Positions 16,868 through 26,614 of a stretch of DNA of 60,069 nt are shown one piece after another. How positions within the stretch are numbered: the stretch's first letter is position 1; each line of letters starts with the position of its first letter. A program made the position numbers and the translations under genes. A model generated the notes under the pieces. It was not told the origin of the DNA. It searched no databases and saw only the letters and a list, made by a program, of their open reading frames with translations. Source of the stretch: Nitrosomonas sp. JL21 (lineage in GTDB: Bacteria > Pseudomonadota > Gammaproteobacteria > Burkholderiales > Nitrosomonadaceae); contig NZ_QRCB01000022.1 in assembly GCF_009833095.1 (NCBI RefSeq), forward strand, positions 1 to 60,069, read 5' to 3'.

Positions 16868-18784
16868 ATGGGAAATAGTATTCTTGACATTGGAGTGACG
16901 GGTTTATTAACTGCACAAAGTCAGTTGCAGACAACCAGCCATAACATCAGTAATGCGAGCACACCAGGATATAACCGGCAGCGGGTGGTCGTCGAGTCAA
17001 ATTTTGCTCAATCCACAACGGCTGGATTTATCGGGCGAGGCGTGCATACATCGACGGTGCAGCGTATTTATAGCCAATTTTTGGTGAGTCAGTCATTGCA
17101 GGTTCAAACGCAAAGCCAGTCGCTTGCGAGTAATTACACTGAAATAAAGCAGTTGGATAATATGTTTGCCGAGCCGACCTCCGGTCTTTCGCCAACATTG
17201 CAGAAATTTTTTAGCGCCGTCCAGGATGTCATCAGTAATCCCTCGGTGACGCCATCTCGTCAAGCGCTGCTGAGTGGTGCTGAAGCATTGGTATCACGGT
17301 TTCAAGATATGGATCAGCGTATCTCTCAAATCAGGGATGGCGTAGATTCACAAATTACCAGCAGCATTGATGAAATCAATTCGTTATCCAGCCAAATTGC
17401 TGAAGTCAATCAGCAGATTTTGATGGTGGAAGGGGCTGCTGGCGGGCAGCCGGCCAATGATATGCTGGATCAGCGCGATGAGTTGATTAGCCAATTGAGT
17501 CAATTGATCAATATAGACGTCGTACGGCAAAGTGATGGCAGACTGAATGTGTTTGCGGGAAGTAGCGTTGCCCTGGTCGTCGGATCGCAAGCCACGTCAT
17601 TGCAAGCAATTCCAAACCCCGATGACCCAAGCATGCTGACGGTTGGGATTAAGAGCGGAGACCGTACGATTCGGTTACCAGAAAGCCATATTACAGGTGG
17701 AACATTGGGCGGTATTTTATCTTTCCGAAGCGTTACGCTGGATAGTGTCCAAAACGGACTGGGAAGAATTGCATTAACGCTGGCGCAAACATTCAATGAA
17801 CAACACCAAGCAGGGATGGATTTGAATGGCGATATGGGGGAAGAGTTTTTCTCTGTTTCATCGCCGAAAGTGGTTTCTGCATTGAGCAACGATCCTGCAT
17901 CCACTGTCACTGCTGAGATTACCGATGTCAAGGCATTGACCACGAGTAACTACCGTTTTTCATATGATGGTACAAATTACACGCTGACGAGGTTATCCGA
18001 TAACAGTTCAGTGAGTACTGCAGCTACACCCACAAATGCTGCTCCATTGACGATGGATGGTGTCTCGATCACGGCTGCAACGATCAATGCTAACGAACGG
18101 TTTTTAATTCAACCCACGGCGAATGGCGCCAGAGATATCGAAGTCAATATCAAAGACACGACTAAAATTGCCGCGGCTGGGCCCAATCGCACGAGCGCTG
18201 CTGTGTCGAATACCGGAACCGGTACGATTAGCGCAGGAACTGTCGATTCTTTACCATTGGATCCTAATCTTCAACAACCGTTGACCATTACCTTTCATAC
18301 ACCTTACGACGGACAATTCGATGTCGCTGGAACGGGCGCCGGATTACCTGCTACTAATCAGGTATATACTGCCGGGGCTGATATTAGCTTCAATGGTTTT
18401 ACTGTTCAAATCGACGGGAATCCAGCAGGGGGGGATGTTTTCACCATCAACCCGAATAACAGCGGTTCTTCCGATAACCGCAATATGCTGTTGCTGGGTG
18501 AACTGCAAACCACAAATGTCCTGGAGAATGATTCTGCATCGTTTCAGTCGGCGTATGCGCAAGTCGTTAGTCAAATCGGAAACAAGACTCGGGAACTGGA
18601 GGTGACAAGTAAAGCTCAGGCTAACCTACTTGCACAAACCAAAGAGTCGATACAGTCCATATCCGGCGTAAATTTGGATGAAGAAGCTGCAAACTTGTTG
18701 CGCTATCAACAAGCCTTTCAGGCCTCAAGCAAGATTATCGAAATAAGTAATACTTTGTTTGACTCAATTCTTCGAATTGGTTAG
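16868..18784 (+). CDS. flgK: Flagellar hook-associated protein FlgK (HAP1)
   Basis: FlgK forms the first hook-filament junction layer. The 638-residue protein has conserved terminal helices: N-terminal LDIGVTGLLTAQSQLQTTSHNI (core) with ISNASTPGYNRQRVVV, and C-terminal VNLDEEAANLLRYQQAFQAS followed by KIIEISNTLFDSIL. The central region is variable and surface-exposed, as usual. The following gene is flgL, 20 bases on. A sigma-28 promoter precedes it. Confidence 0.96.
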   Translation: MGNSILDIGVTGLLTAQSQLQTTSHNISNASTPGYNRQRVVVESNFAQSTTAGFIGRGVHTSTVQRIYSQFLVSQSLQVQTQSQSLASNYTEIKQLDNMFAEPTSGLSPTLQKFFSAVQDVISNPSVTPSRQALLSGAEALVSRFQDMDQRISQIRDGVDSQITSSIDEINSLSSQIAEVNQQILMVEGAAGGQPANDMLDQRDELISQLSQLINIDVVRQSDGRLNVFAGSSVALVVGSQATSLQAIPNPDDPSMLTVGIKSGDRTIRLPESHITGGTLGGILSFRSVTLDSVQNGLGRIALTLAQTFNEQHQAGMDLNGDMGEEFFSVSSPKVVSALSNDPASTVTAEITDVKALTTSNYRFSYDGTNYTLTRLSDNSSVSTAATPTNAAPLTMDGVSITAATINANERFLIQPTANGARDIEVNIKDTTKIAAAGPNRTSAAVSNTGTGTISAGTVDSLPLDPNLQQPLTITFHTPYDGQFDVAGTGAGLPATNQVYTAGADISFNGFTVQIDGNPAGGDVFTINPNNSGSSDNRNMLLLGELQTTNVLENDSASFQSAYAQVVSQIGNKTRELEVTSKAQANLLAQTKESIQSISGVNLDEEAANLLRYQQAFQASSKIIEISNTLFDSILRIG

Positions 18785-18804
18785 ACGTAACGGGAGAATC
18801 TAAC

Positions 18805-20013
18805 ATGCGTCTCAGCTCGAATACAATTTATGAAGTAGGAACCAATTTGATGCTTCAGCAACAGGAAGCATTGATTAAAACTCAACAACAATTATCAACC
18901 GGGAAACGTATTGTAACACCCTCGGACGATCCGATTGCTGCGGCTCAGGCGTTGAATATTACACAGGCAGCCTCGTTGAATGAGCAATATGCTGTTAATC
19001 GGAAAAGCGCCGGTAGTTCTCTAATGCTAGAGGAAAACGTATTAAAAGAAATCACTTCGGTATTGCAGAATGTGCATCAAACCGTTGTGAGTGCAGGCAA
19101 TGCCTCTTATTCTGACGCTGATAGGAAGGCTCGTGCCACGGAATTACGCAGTCAATTAGATTCTCTGGTGACCTTGGCTAATTCTACCGACGATAAAGGA
19201 CAATTTCTGTTTTCTGGGTATCAAGCCAGCACTAAACCATTTGTCCAGACGGGATTGAATATTCAATATGCAGGTGACCAAGGACAGCGTCTGACGCAAG
19301 TGTCATCGTCTCGTCAACTAGCTATCAGTGACGCAGGAGCGGAGGTTTTTGAGCGGATTAAGAGCGGGAATGGTGTTTTCCAAACGGCTGCAGATCCTCT
19401 CAATACCGGAACCGGTATCATCGATATCGGATCGGTGATCGATCCGGTCAGTCTTACAGGCGATGAGTATGAAATAAATTTTACGGTAACCAATGGTGTA
19501 ACCACGTTTGATGTTGTGAATACTACAACGGGAACCTCGGTTTCCGCAGGTAATTCCTATACGAATAACCACGCCATCAGTTTTGATGGTGTGCAACTGA
19601 ATATCAAAGGAAACCCCGTGGATGGAGATAAGTTTACGGTATCTCCCAGTAATAATCAGAGTATTTTTGAGACGGTGTCGAAGGCCATTACCGCCTTAGA
19701 AACACCCTCGAGTGGTCAGCCAGGAAATACTCGGCTGACTAATGTTTTGGGAGCATCATTGCAAGATGTCGAAAACGACTTAGAACATGTACTTTCCAAG
19801 CAGACTGCCATAGGTGCCCGGTTGCAAGAAATTGATACGCTTGATAGCGTGGGAAGCGATCAGGATATTCAGTTTCAGCAATCACTAGCTGAATTGCAGG
19901 GAGTTGATTTTGCAAAAGCCATTTCTGATCTGCAACGTCAACAACTGTATCTGCAAGCCGCACAGCAATCCTATGTGAAAATTTCCGGCTTGACCTTATT
20001 CAACTTTATCTGA
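18805..20013 (+). CDS. flgL: Flagellar hook-associated protein FlgL (HAP3)
   Basis: FlgL forms the second junction layer between hook and flagellin filament. The 402-residue protein begins MRLSSNTIYEVGTNLMLQQQ and contains LSTGKRIVTPSDDPIAAAQA, the flagellin-like signature. The C-terminal helix DFAKAISDLQRQQLYLQAAQ is also flagellin-like. Its stop codon overlaps an inverted repeat at 20006-20035. No flagellin gene follows in the window. Confidence 0.95.
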   Translation: MRLSSNTIYEVGTNLMLQQQEALIKTQQQLSTGKRIVTPSDDPIAAAQALNITQAASLNEQYAVNRKSAGSSLMLEENVLKEITSVLQNVHQTVVSAGNASYSDADRKARATELRSQLDSLVTLANSTDDKGQFLFSGYQASTKPFVQTGLNIQYAGDQGQRLTQVSSSRQLAISDAGAEVFERIKSGNGVFQTAADPLNTGTGIIDIGSVIDPVSLTGDEYEINFTVTNGVTTFDVVNTTTGTSVSAGNSYTNNHAISFDGVQLNIKGNPVDGDKFTVSPSNNQSIFETVSKAITALETPSSGQPGNTRLTNVLGASLQDVENDLEHVLSKQTAIGARLQEIDTLDSVGSDQDIQFQQSLAELQGVDFAKAISDLQRQQLYLQAAQQSYVKISGLTLFNFI

Positions 20014-20035
20014 TGATTTAAAAATCATCAGATAA
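20006..20035. terminator. Hairpin between convergent flgL and purD
   Basis: TTATCTGATGATTT (20006-20019) and its exact inverted copy (20022-20035) form a 14-bp arm pair with almost no loop, overlapping the flgL stop. It sits between two converging genes, so it may stop both transcripts. There is no long T run, which lowers confidence. Confidence 0.5.
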
Positions 20036-20058
20036 GGTAACAGCGCAGTGAAGGACAA

Positions 20059-21381
20059 TTATTTTTTTAAATGATTGATTGCTTGATACCCGATGTCCCG
20101 GCGGATGTGATAATCCTTAAAATGAATGTTCTCGATGAGCTTATAGGCATTTTGTTGAGCGATCTTGATGTTCTCACCCAACGCTGTTGCACATAATACC
20201 CGGCCTCCCGCAGTGACGAATTCTTTGTCTTCTAAACCGCCCATGCGGGTGCCGGAATGAAAAACATGAAAATCATGAGTATCTTTTTGCTGAGATATCA
20301 ATTCAAATAATCCATGGATGGTGTCATCCTTCCTCGGATTATCAGGATAGCCACGAGCCGCCATCACCACACCCAAAGCGGTGCGTCGATCCCATTCGAT
20401 ATCAATAGAATCCAAAGCGCCATTCACAGCGTGATCGATTAATTCAAAGAGATCGCTCTTCAATCGCAGCATGATCGGTTGAGTTTCTGGATCTCCAAGC
20501 CGGCAATTGAATTCCAATACCTTTGCCTGATTATCGGGGGTGATCATTAATCCGGCATACAGGAAACCGGTGTAATTCATTCCATCCTGCTTCATTCCAG
20601 CTACCACAGGATAAATGATGTCTCGTAGGATTCTTGCATGTAAATCCGGGGAGACGAATGGTGCTGGCGAATAGGCGCCCATTCCGCCTGTGTTTGGTCC
20701 CAGATCTCCATCATTCAGACGCTTGTGATCCTGGCTGGTGGCTAAAGGCAAGATGCTACGGCCATCGGTCATGACAATGAAACTGACTTCAGTGCCCTGC
20801 AGAAATTCTTCGATGATGATCTCATTGCCGGCGGTACCGAGATGTCCTTCAACAAGGATGGCATTGACCGCTGTGTGAGCTTGCTCATGGGTTTGAGCAA
20901 CCACCACGCCTTTTCCTGCCGCAAGACCATCTGCTTTGATGACCAGAGGAATAGCGCTGTGGTCTATATATTGGTGAGCAAGGACAGGATCGGTAAAACT
21001 GGCATAATCAGCAGTAGGGATCTGATGGCGGCGCATGAAGTCTTTGGCAAAAAGCTTGGACGTTTCAAGTTGCGCTGCTTGTTGAGTCGGACCGAAAATT
21101 CTTAGTCCAGCCGCATGAAAGGCGTCCACGATACCTTCTGCCAATGGAATTTCAGGGCCGACGATGGTGATTGTGACATGCTCTTTTTTGGCAAATTCGA
21201 TTAAGTCAGGAATCGATGTAAGGGACACATTCTCGAGTCCAGGCTCATGTGCAGTTCCGGCATTACCTGGCGCGACAAATACTTTATGTACATGTGGCGA
21301 TAGACTCAATTTCCATGCCAGCGCATGTTCTCTGCCACCGCTGCCTATTACCAGCAATTGTATATTGTTCGAAGCGATCAT
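20059..21381 (-). CDS. purD: Phosphoribosylamine-glycine ligase
   Basis: PurD (GARS) catalyses the second step of purine synthesis, joining glycine to phosphoribosylamine with ATP. The 440-residue ATP-grasp enzyme begins with LLVIGSGGREHALAWKL and carries AAGKGVVVAQTHEQA and LGPNTGGMGAYSPAP, plus EFNCRLGDPETQPI, all family motifs. Its start directly abuts the purH stop with no spacing, so purH and purD are co-transcribed and probably coupled. Confidence 0.97.
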   Translation of the reverse strand: MIASNNIQLLVIGSGGREHALAWKLSLSPHVHKVFVAPGNAGTAHEPGLENVSLTSIPDLIEFAKKEHVTITIVGPEIPLAEGIVDAFHAAGLRIFGPTQQAAQLETSKLFAKDFMRRHQIPTADYASFTDPVLAHQYIDHSAIPLVIKADGLAAGKGVVVAQTHEQAHTAVNAILVEGHLGTAGNEIIIEEFLQGTEVSFIVMTDGRSILPLATSQDHKRLNDGDLGPNTGGMGAYSPAPFVSPDLHARILRDIIYPVVAGMKQDGMNYTGFLYAGLMITPDNQAKVLEFNCRLGDPETQPIMLRLKSDLFELIDHAVNGALDSIDIEWDRRTALGVVMAARGYPDNPRKDDTIHGLFELISQQKDTHDFHVFHSGTRMGGLEDKEFVTAGGRVLCATALGENIKIAQQNAYKLIENIHFKDYHIRRDIGYQAINHLKK

Positions 21382-22941
21382 TTAGTGCCTGAAATGACGG
21401 ATACCGGTAAAAACCATCGCAATGTTTTGTTCATTTGCCGCTTCGATCACTTCGTTATCCCGGATGCTGCCGCCGGGCTGGATCACGGCTGTGGCGCCTG
21501 CTTGAACGATCACATCCAATCCATCGCGAAATGGGAAAAATGCATCGGATGCCACAACCGAACCCGCAAGTGATAAGTTTGCTTGCTGCGCCTTGATGGC
21601 TGCGATGCGAGCGCTGTCGACACGACTCATCTGGCCGGCGCCGATACCCACGGTTTGACCATCACGGCAAAAGACGATGGCATTGGATTTGACGAATTTC
21701 GCAGCCCGCCATGCAAACAGCAGATCATCCATTTGTTGGCGAGTTGGTGCAATCTTGGTTACGACGCTGAGATCCGCTGCTGAAATATTGATGTTATCCG
21801 GTGTCTGAACAAGCAGGCCTCCACCGATGCGTTTCAGATCATAGCTGTGATGTTCGTTTTGCAGTGGCACCGTTAACACGCGAATATTGATTTTTTGAGA
21901 AAAAATATGCTGTGCCTCGGATGTGATTTCGGGGGCGATAACGACTTCAACGAATTGTTTGAGAATGGCCTCGGCAATCTCTTTATCAACCGTTCGGTTG
22001 AAGGCAATGATGCCGCCAAAAGCTGAAGCCGGGTCAGTGGAAAACGCCAGCTGATAGGCGCGAAAAGGTGTTTCTGCCGTGGCTATTCCGCATGGATTGG
22101 CATGCTTGACGATCACGCAGGCCGGTTGGTCGAAGGTTTTGACGCATTCCCACGCCGCATCGGTGTCGGCAATGTTGTTATATGATAATTCCTTGCCCTG
22201 TAATTGCCGGTAGTTTGCCAGACTGCCGGGAGTGACCGATTCATCACGGTAAAATGCCGCTTTCTGATGCGGATTTTCTCCATAGCGAAGGTGCTGGACA
22301 AGGCTGAAATTGAGATTAAGTGAATCGGGGAAATCTTTGCGTTGCTGATGGTCATCGATCGACGTCAGATAATTGCTGATAGCGCTGTCATAGGAGGCGG
22401 TATGGGTAAACGCTTTTTGCGCCAATTTAAAACGAGTGCTTACATGAGTTGTTCCGTTATGTTCTTCTAATTCTTTACAGAGCAATGAATAGTCTTCAGG
22501 ATCGGTGATGACGGTGACTTTCTGGTAATTTTTTGCGGCTGCACGAACCATGGTGGGGCCGCCGATATCAATATTCTCGATTGCTTCAGTCAGGTCGCAA
22601 TTCTGTTTCGCGATGGTCTCCCGGAAGGGATACAGATTAACGATGACCAATTCAATATTTGGAATAGAGGTTTGCTGCATCGTTTCCTGATGATCTGCTG
22701 AATCACCGCGTGCAAGTATTCCTGCATGAATTTTGGGGTGTAGCGTTTTAACCCGCCCATCGAGCATTTCAGGAAAACCGGTATAGTCGCTGACTTCGAT
22801 GACCGGGATTTGATGTTGTTGCAGTAATTGGGCCGTACCACCGGTTGAAATGAGCGTGATTCCCCGTTGGGCCAGTTGATGTGCTAAATCAATAATGCCG
22901 GTTTTGTCAGAAACACTGATCAGGGCGTATTGGATAGTCAT
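21382..22941 (-). CDS. purH: Bifunctional AICAR transformylase / IMP cyclohydrolase
   Basis: PurH carries out the last two steps of IMP synthesis. The 519-residue product has the N-terminal MGS-like IMP cyclohydrolase domain ([43 protein letters not shown]) and the C-terminal transformylase domain ([46 protein letters not shown]). Its ATG overlaps the fis stop (ATGA). The fis-purH order is typical of betaproteobacteria. Confidence 0.97.
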   Translation of the reverse strand: MTIQYALISVSDKTGIIDLAHQLAQRGITLISTGGTAQLLQQHQIPVIEVSDYTGFPEMLDGRVKTLHPKIHAGILARGDSADHQETMQQTSIPNIELVIVNLYPFRETIAKQNCDLTEAIENIDIGGPTMVRAAAKNYQKVTVITDPEDYSLLCKELEEHNGTTHVSTRFKLAQKAFTHTASYDSAISNYLTSIDDHQQRKDFPDSLNLNFSLVQHLRYGENPHQKAAFYRDESVTPGSLANYRQLQGKELSYNNIADTDAAWECVKTFDQPACVIVKHANPCGIATAETPFRAYQLAFSTDPASAFGGIIAFNRTVDKEIAEAILKQFVEVVIAPEITSEAQHIFSQKINIRVLTVPLQNEHHSYDLKRIGGGLLVQTPDNINISAADLSVVTKIAPTRQQMDDLLFAWRAAKFVKSNAIVFCRDGQTVGIGAGQMSRVDSARIAAIKAQQANLSLAGSVVASDAFFPFRDGLDVIVQAGATAVIQPGGSIRDNEVIEAANEQNIAMVFTGIRHFRH

Positions 22942-23180
22942 TTAATTTGATGTTGTTTCATTTTTTGTCGCAATGTATTTCGATTGATTCCCAGCAATTC
23001 TGCTGCTTTGGTCTGATTGCCGTTGGTATGCTGCATGACGATTTCGATTAATGGCCGTTCGACGCTATTGATGACCATGCCGTACATATTTCCTGGCTTT
23101 TCTCCATCCAGATCATTGAGATAACCACCGATAGCTTTACGGATACAAGTTGAAATCTCATTTTCCTTCATTGCATTCAT
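22938..23180 (-). CDS. fis: Nucleoid-associated protein Fis
   Basis: Fis bends DNA and regulates stable RNA and many other genes. The 80-residue product has the beta-hairpin/helix region and a C-terminal helix-turn-helix ([20 protein letters not shown]). It overlaps dusB by 23 bases if started at 23180, or 14 if started at the next ATG (23171). The dusB-fis pair is conserved in proteobacteria. Overlap with purH on the other side puts four genes in one tight operon. Confidence 0.95.
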   Translation of the reverse strand: MNAMKENEISTCIRKAIGGYLNDLDGEKPGNMYGMVINSVERPLIEIVMQHTNGNQTKAAELLGINRNTLRQKMKQHQIK

Positions 23181-24192
23181 GAACTAACGCCTCCCCGTCA
23201 TTGATGTAACTCAATCTTTGATTTTTCTCCGCTAATCTTGAGAAGAAGTTATTGGTTTCAATAACTTGTTGCTCAGATGTCTGCAATTGGTTCATCGCGT
23301 GGCGAAAGCTCGCAGAACCCACTAAGCCTTTGGTGTACCAGGAAATGTGCTTGCGAGCGATGCGAACACCTGAATATTCACCATAGAATTCATATAAATC
23401 ATGGAGATGATTTGTGAGCACCCGGTGTATTTCCGTGACTTCAGGCGCTGATAAATGCTGGCCAGTGGCGAGGTAGTGATCTATCTCGCGAAAAATCCAC
23501 GGACGGCCTTGAGCAGCTCGGCCTATCATAATGGCGTCAGCCTGGGTATATGCAAGAATATGTCGTGCTTTTTCAGGCGTGGTGATATCGCCGTTTGCAA
23601 TGATCGGAATCTTGCTGACTGCTTTCACAGCCGCAATCGTGTCATATTCGGCTTCGCCCAGATAAGCGCAAGCACGGGTACGGCCATGAATGGCCAACGC
23701 TTGAATGCCGGAATTTTCTGCAATGCGGGCGATCGATAAGGCATTCTTGTGCTGTTTATCCCAACCAGTGCGAATCTTGAGGGTCACGGGAATGTCAACG
23801 GCTTTTACGACAGTGTCAAGAATTTTGCTCACCAATTTTTCATTCTGCAATAACGCGGAACCAGCCATGACATTGCAGACTTTTTTTGCCGGGCAACCCA
23901 TATTGATATCGATAATTTGAGCGCCCTGTTCCATATTGTAGCGTGCGGCGGCTGCCAGCATGTCCGGATCTGCGCCGGCAATTTGAACGGAAATGGGTGA
24001 AACTTCACCGTCGTGATTTGCTCTGCGTTGAGTTTTTTTTGAACCCCAGAGCAGGGAATTGCTGGACACCATTTCGGATACCGCCATGCCGGCTCCCATC
24101 AGCTTGCATAATTGCCGGAAGGGACGATCGGTAACCCCTGCCATTGGAGCAACGATCAGTCTATTTTTTAGAACCTGAGAGCCAATTTGCAT
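23158..24192 (-). CDS. dusB: tRNA-dihydrouridine synthase B
   Basis: DusB reduces specific uridines in tRNA using FMN and NADPH. The 344-residue product starts with VLKNRLIVAPMAGVTDRPFR and shows QIIDINMGCPAKKVCNVMAG, where the Cys is the catalytic acid, LKIRTGWD, HGRTRACAYLGEAEYD, and the FMN phosphate site IIANGDITTPEKA with GRAAQGRPWIFREID. Residues are in the expected order. It heads dusB-fis-purH-purD, with about 170 non-coding bases upstream. Confidence 0.96.
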   Translation of the reverse strand: MQIGSQVLKNRLIVAPMAGVTDRPFRQLCKLMGAGMAVSEMVSSNSLLWGSKKTQRRANHDGEVSPISVQIAGADPDMLAAAARYNMEQGAQIIDINMGCPAKKVCNVMAGSALLQNEKLVSKILDTVVKAVDIPVTLKIRTGWDKQHKNALSIARIAENSGIQALAIHGRTRACAYLGEAEYDTIAAVKAVSKIPIIANGDITTPEKARHILAYTQADAIMIGRAAQGRPWIFREIDHYLATGQHLSAPEVTEIHRVLTNHLHDLYEFYGEYSGVRIARKHISWYTKGLVGSASFRHAMNQLQTSEQQVIETNNFFSRLAEKNQRLSYINDGEALVHECNEGK

Positions 24193-24360
24193 AAAACGTC
24201 TATCAACTGATCTGGTGATGATGAGTGATTACTTTTAAATTCAATGATTTTTTGAGAAATCTGGACTGAGGTAGAAAGCGATCAAGAAATCGTGCCACAT
24301 CCCTAGAGGGGTAATTATAACTTTTGTTAAGCCAGTTGGGGGGGAAACTCTTGCGTGAAA

Positions 24361-25554
24361 TTATCCTCTCGCTCCAAATATCATGCGACGTGACACAAAT
24401 CGTTTGAGAGGAGGGAGGCAATCTAATGTGCTTAGGCCAAATCCACAGGCTTGTTGAAGTAGGGTATTTTTATTGCTGAACAGTTTGACCAGAGAATCAG
24501 TAAAGAATCGACCAGCATTACTATCCATCTGCCTTTTTTGTTGATATCGGGACAGCATGGTGGAGGTGCCGATCTCGCTTCCGGCGGCGTAAGAGTGAAT
24601 GATTTCATTGCTCAGTTCGTATGCATCCCTGAGTCCTAGATTAAATCCTTGTCCGGCTACGGGATGCAATGTTTGGGCAGCGTTGCCAATCAAAGCAACT
24701 CTGTGGGTGGTGATTGGCTTTGCAAATTTGAGCGTGAGAGGAAATGCGGAGCGCTTGCCTGCACTTCTGAATTTTCCAAGCCGGTCGCCGAAATGATGCT
24801 GCAAGCGCGACAGGAAATTCTCATCATTGAGTTGAATGATTTCTTCAGCAATTTCAGGAGCCACCGTCCAAACGAGTGCAAAATCCTGCTGATTGGGAAG
24901 TAACGCGACCGGCCCATCACTGGTAAAGCGTTCATAGGCTATGCCGGTTTGTTTTTTTTCGGCCTGGATGTTGGCAACGACAGCCCATTGTTGATAATCA
25001 TGGGTTTGATACATGATTTCCGGGAGTTGTTTGGCAAGCTGACCGCCATCTGCCAGCACCAGTAATTGGGCGCTGACCTTTTTTTCTTCATTTTGATGGT
25101 TAAAGAATACAGTACCGCAATCTTCGGAAGTCTCCAGCTTGGTAACAGCCGCGCCGGCAAGATAATGAGTATCTCTGACCGTCAAATTTTTGTGCATCGC
25201 ATGAAAAAGATCATGATAGTTCACCACAAAGCCTAACGCCGGAACACCGGCATCCTGGGTGGTGATGGTCGTTTTGCCGAAGTTGCCGCGGTTTGAAATA
25301 TGAATCGTGGTGATGGGGGTATGCTGCGCAAGCTGGTTCCATGCACCCAGACGATGCAAAATCAAATGACTTCCATGCGATAACGCTAATGGGCGAGGAT
25401 CATCGACTTTTTCCGGTATTTCTCGAGCTTCGAGTAACAAGCTGGAAACACCTGAGCCTTGAAGCGCGAGCGAAAGCGCCATTCCTACTGGCCCGCCGCC
25501 AATGATGATGATGTCATACTGATCAGAGGTCATGCTGTTCTGATTTTCTTGCAT
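24361..25554 (-). CDS. UbiH/UbiF/COQ6-type FAD monooxygenase
   Basis: A 397-residue flavoprotein hydroxylase, most likely of ubiquinone synthesis. The dinucleotide-binding motif is YDIIIIGGGPVGMALSLAL (about 13-31), and the second FAD motif is VALIGNAAQTLHPVAGQGFN with LGLRDAYEL following. DDPRPLALSHGS is characteristic of the UbiH/UbiF/VisC group. Which ring position it hydroxylates cannot be told from sequence. The start may be 25554 or the ATG at 25533. It lies upstream of dusB on the same strand with a 168-base gap, so it may have its own transcript. Confidence 0.88.
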   Translation of the reverse strand: MQENQNSMTSDQYDIIIIGGGPVGMALSLALQGSGVSSLLLEAREIPEKVDDPRPLALSHGSHLILHRLGAWNQLAQHTPITTIHISNRGNFGKTTITTQDAGVPALGFVVNYHDLFHAMHKNLTVRDTHYLAGAAVTKLETSEDCGTVFFNHQNEEKKVSAQLLVLADGGQLAKQLPEIMYQTHDYQQWAVVANIQAEKKQTGIAYERFTSDGPVALLPNQQDFALVWTVAPEIAEEIIQLNDENFLSRLQHHFGDRLGKFRSAGKRSAFPLTLKFAKPITTHRVALIGNAAQTLHPVAGQGFNLGLRDAYELSNEIIHSYAAGSEIGTSTMLSRYQQKRQMDSNAGRFFTDSLVKLFSNKNTLLQQACGFGLSTLDCLPPLKRFVSRRMIFGARG

Positions 25555-25801
25555 TAAATTGTTCGCATCGAAAGATGGTTGATTTTCTCATTGCTCAATC
25601 ATCATAACGATGATGTGGCGGTATCGGCTGCTTGTCTGATTGGATTTTGCTCAAGCATAGCATACCGGTTGCGGGCAGGGAACGAGCCAGACTATAAATC
25701 TGTCATGATAGGCTGTAGAGAAGGTGGCATAATGATGCACCTTTATTTTTGATCAGCAGATATTTAATGATGTGGAAAAAGCGAGTGTATTGTTGGGACG
25801 T

Positions 25802-26551
25802 ATGATGAGAGTATTGAGTAAGCAATTAATACGATTTGGACTGCCGTTTTGGATGCTTGTAGCCGCCAACGCGTGGTCGATGCAAGTTGATAGTGAGCTG
25901 GCCAAGGCGGCGGAAAAGGGGAATGTCGTTCTGGTGAAACAAATTCTCGACACTAAAGCTGTTGATCGAGAAACTTTAAATGCTGCATTCTGGGCAGCGA
26001 TAAAAAAGGGCAATCCCGCCATCGTCGAGCGGTTTCTTCAAGCGGGAGCGAATGTTAATTTTAAAGCCGAAAATGGATTCACGCCCTTAATGCAAGCTGC
26101 GCGGGATGGTCGGGATCAAGTGGTGGAGATGCTGCTAGCAACTCAGGCTGATGTCAATGCGGTGTCTGAGGAACACGATACGGCGTTAATCTTGGCTGCT
26201 GAAAAGGATCGGAGGAAAGTCCTGCCGTTATTGTTAGCTGCGCATGCCGATGTGAATGCCAAAAGAAATAACGGTATGACAGCGCTAACATTGGCAGCTC
26301 AGGAGGGTTACCAGCACATCATTCAAATCCTTGTCAAAGCCAATGCGGATGTGAATTATCAATTGGAAAATGGAGCCACCGCATTGATGCTGGCTGCTCA
26401 GCATGGTCACCTGGCTGCGGTACACTCATTAATTGCAGCTAAGGCAGATCCCAATCTCAAAGCGAGTAATGGAGTGACAGCAATGATGCTGGCAAATCTG
26501 TACAGACATCGAGAAATCATCGATACACTGAAAAAAGCAGGGGCTAAGTAA
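25802..26551 (+). CDS. Exported ankyrin-repeat protein
   Basis: About 249 residues: a signal peptide (LIRFGLPFWMLVAANAWSMQ) followed by six to seven ankyrin repeats with the usual N-G-x-T-P/A-L-x-x-A-A pattern and 33-residue period (NGFTPLMQAARDG, HDTALILAAEKD, NGMTALTLAAQEG, NGATALMLAAQHG, NGVTAMMLANLYR). It should be a periplasmic protein-binding scaffold; the partner is unknown. The frame opens at a GTG (25772), but the ATG at 25802 places the signal sequence properly. A Sel1-repeat lipoprotein follows, another protein-interaction scaffold in the same compartment. Confidence 0.85.
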   Translation: MMRVLSKQLIRFGLPFWMLVAANAWSMQVDSELAKAAEKGNVVLVKQILDTKAVDRETLNAAFWAAIKKGNPAIVERFLQAGANVNFKAENGFTPLMQAARDGRDQVVEMLLATQADVNAVSEEHDTALILAAEKDRRKVLPLLLAAHADVNAKRNNGMTALTLAAQEGYQHIIQILVKANADVNYQLENGATALMLAAQHGHLAAVHSLIAAKADPNLKASNGVTAMMLANLYRHREIIDTLKKAGAK

Positions 26552-26614
26552 TCGCTGATGCCCATCGTTTGCGGACTTGGCACAAAGTTACATTAATTAG
26601 TGAAGGAAATTACC

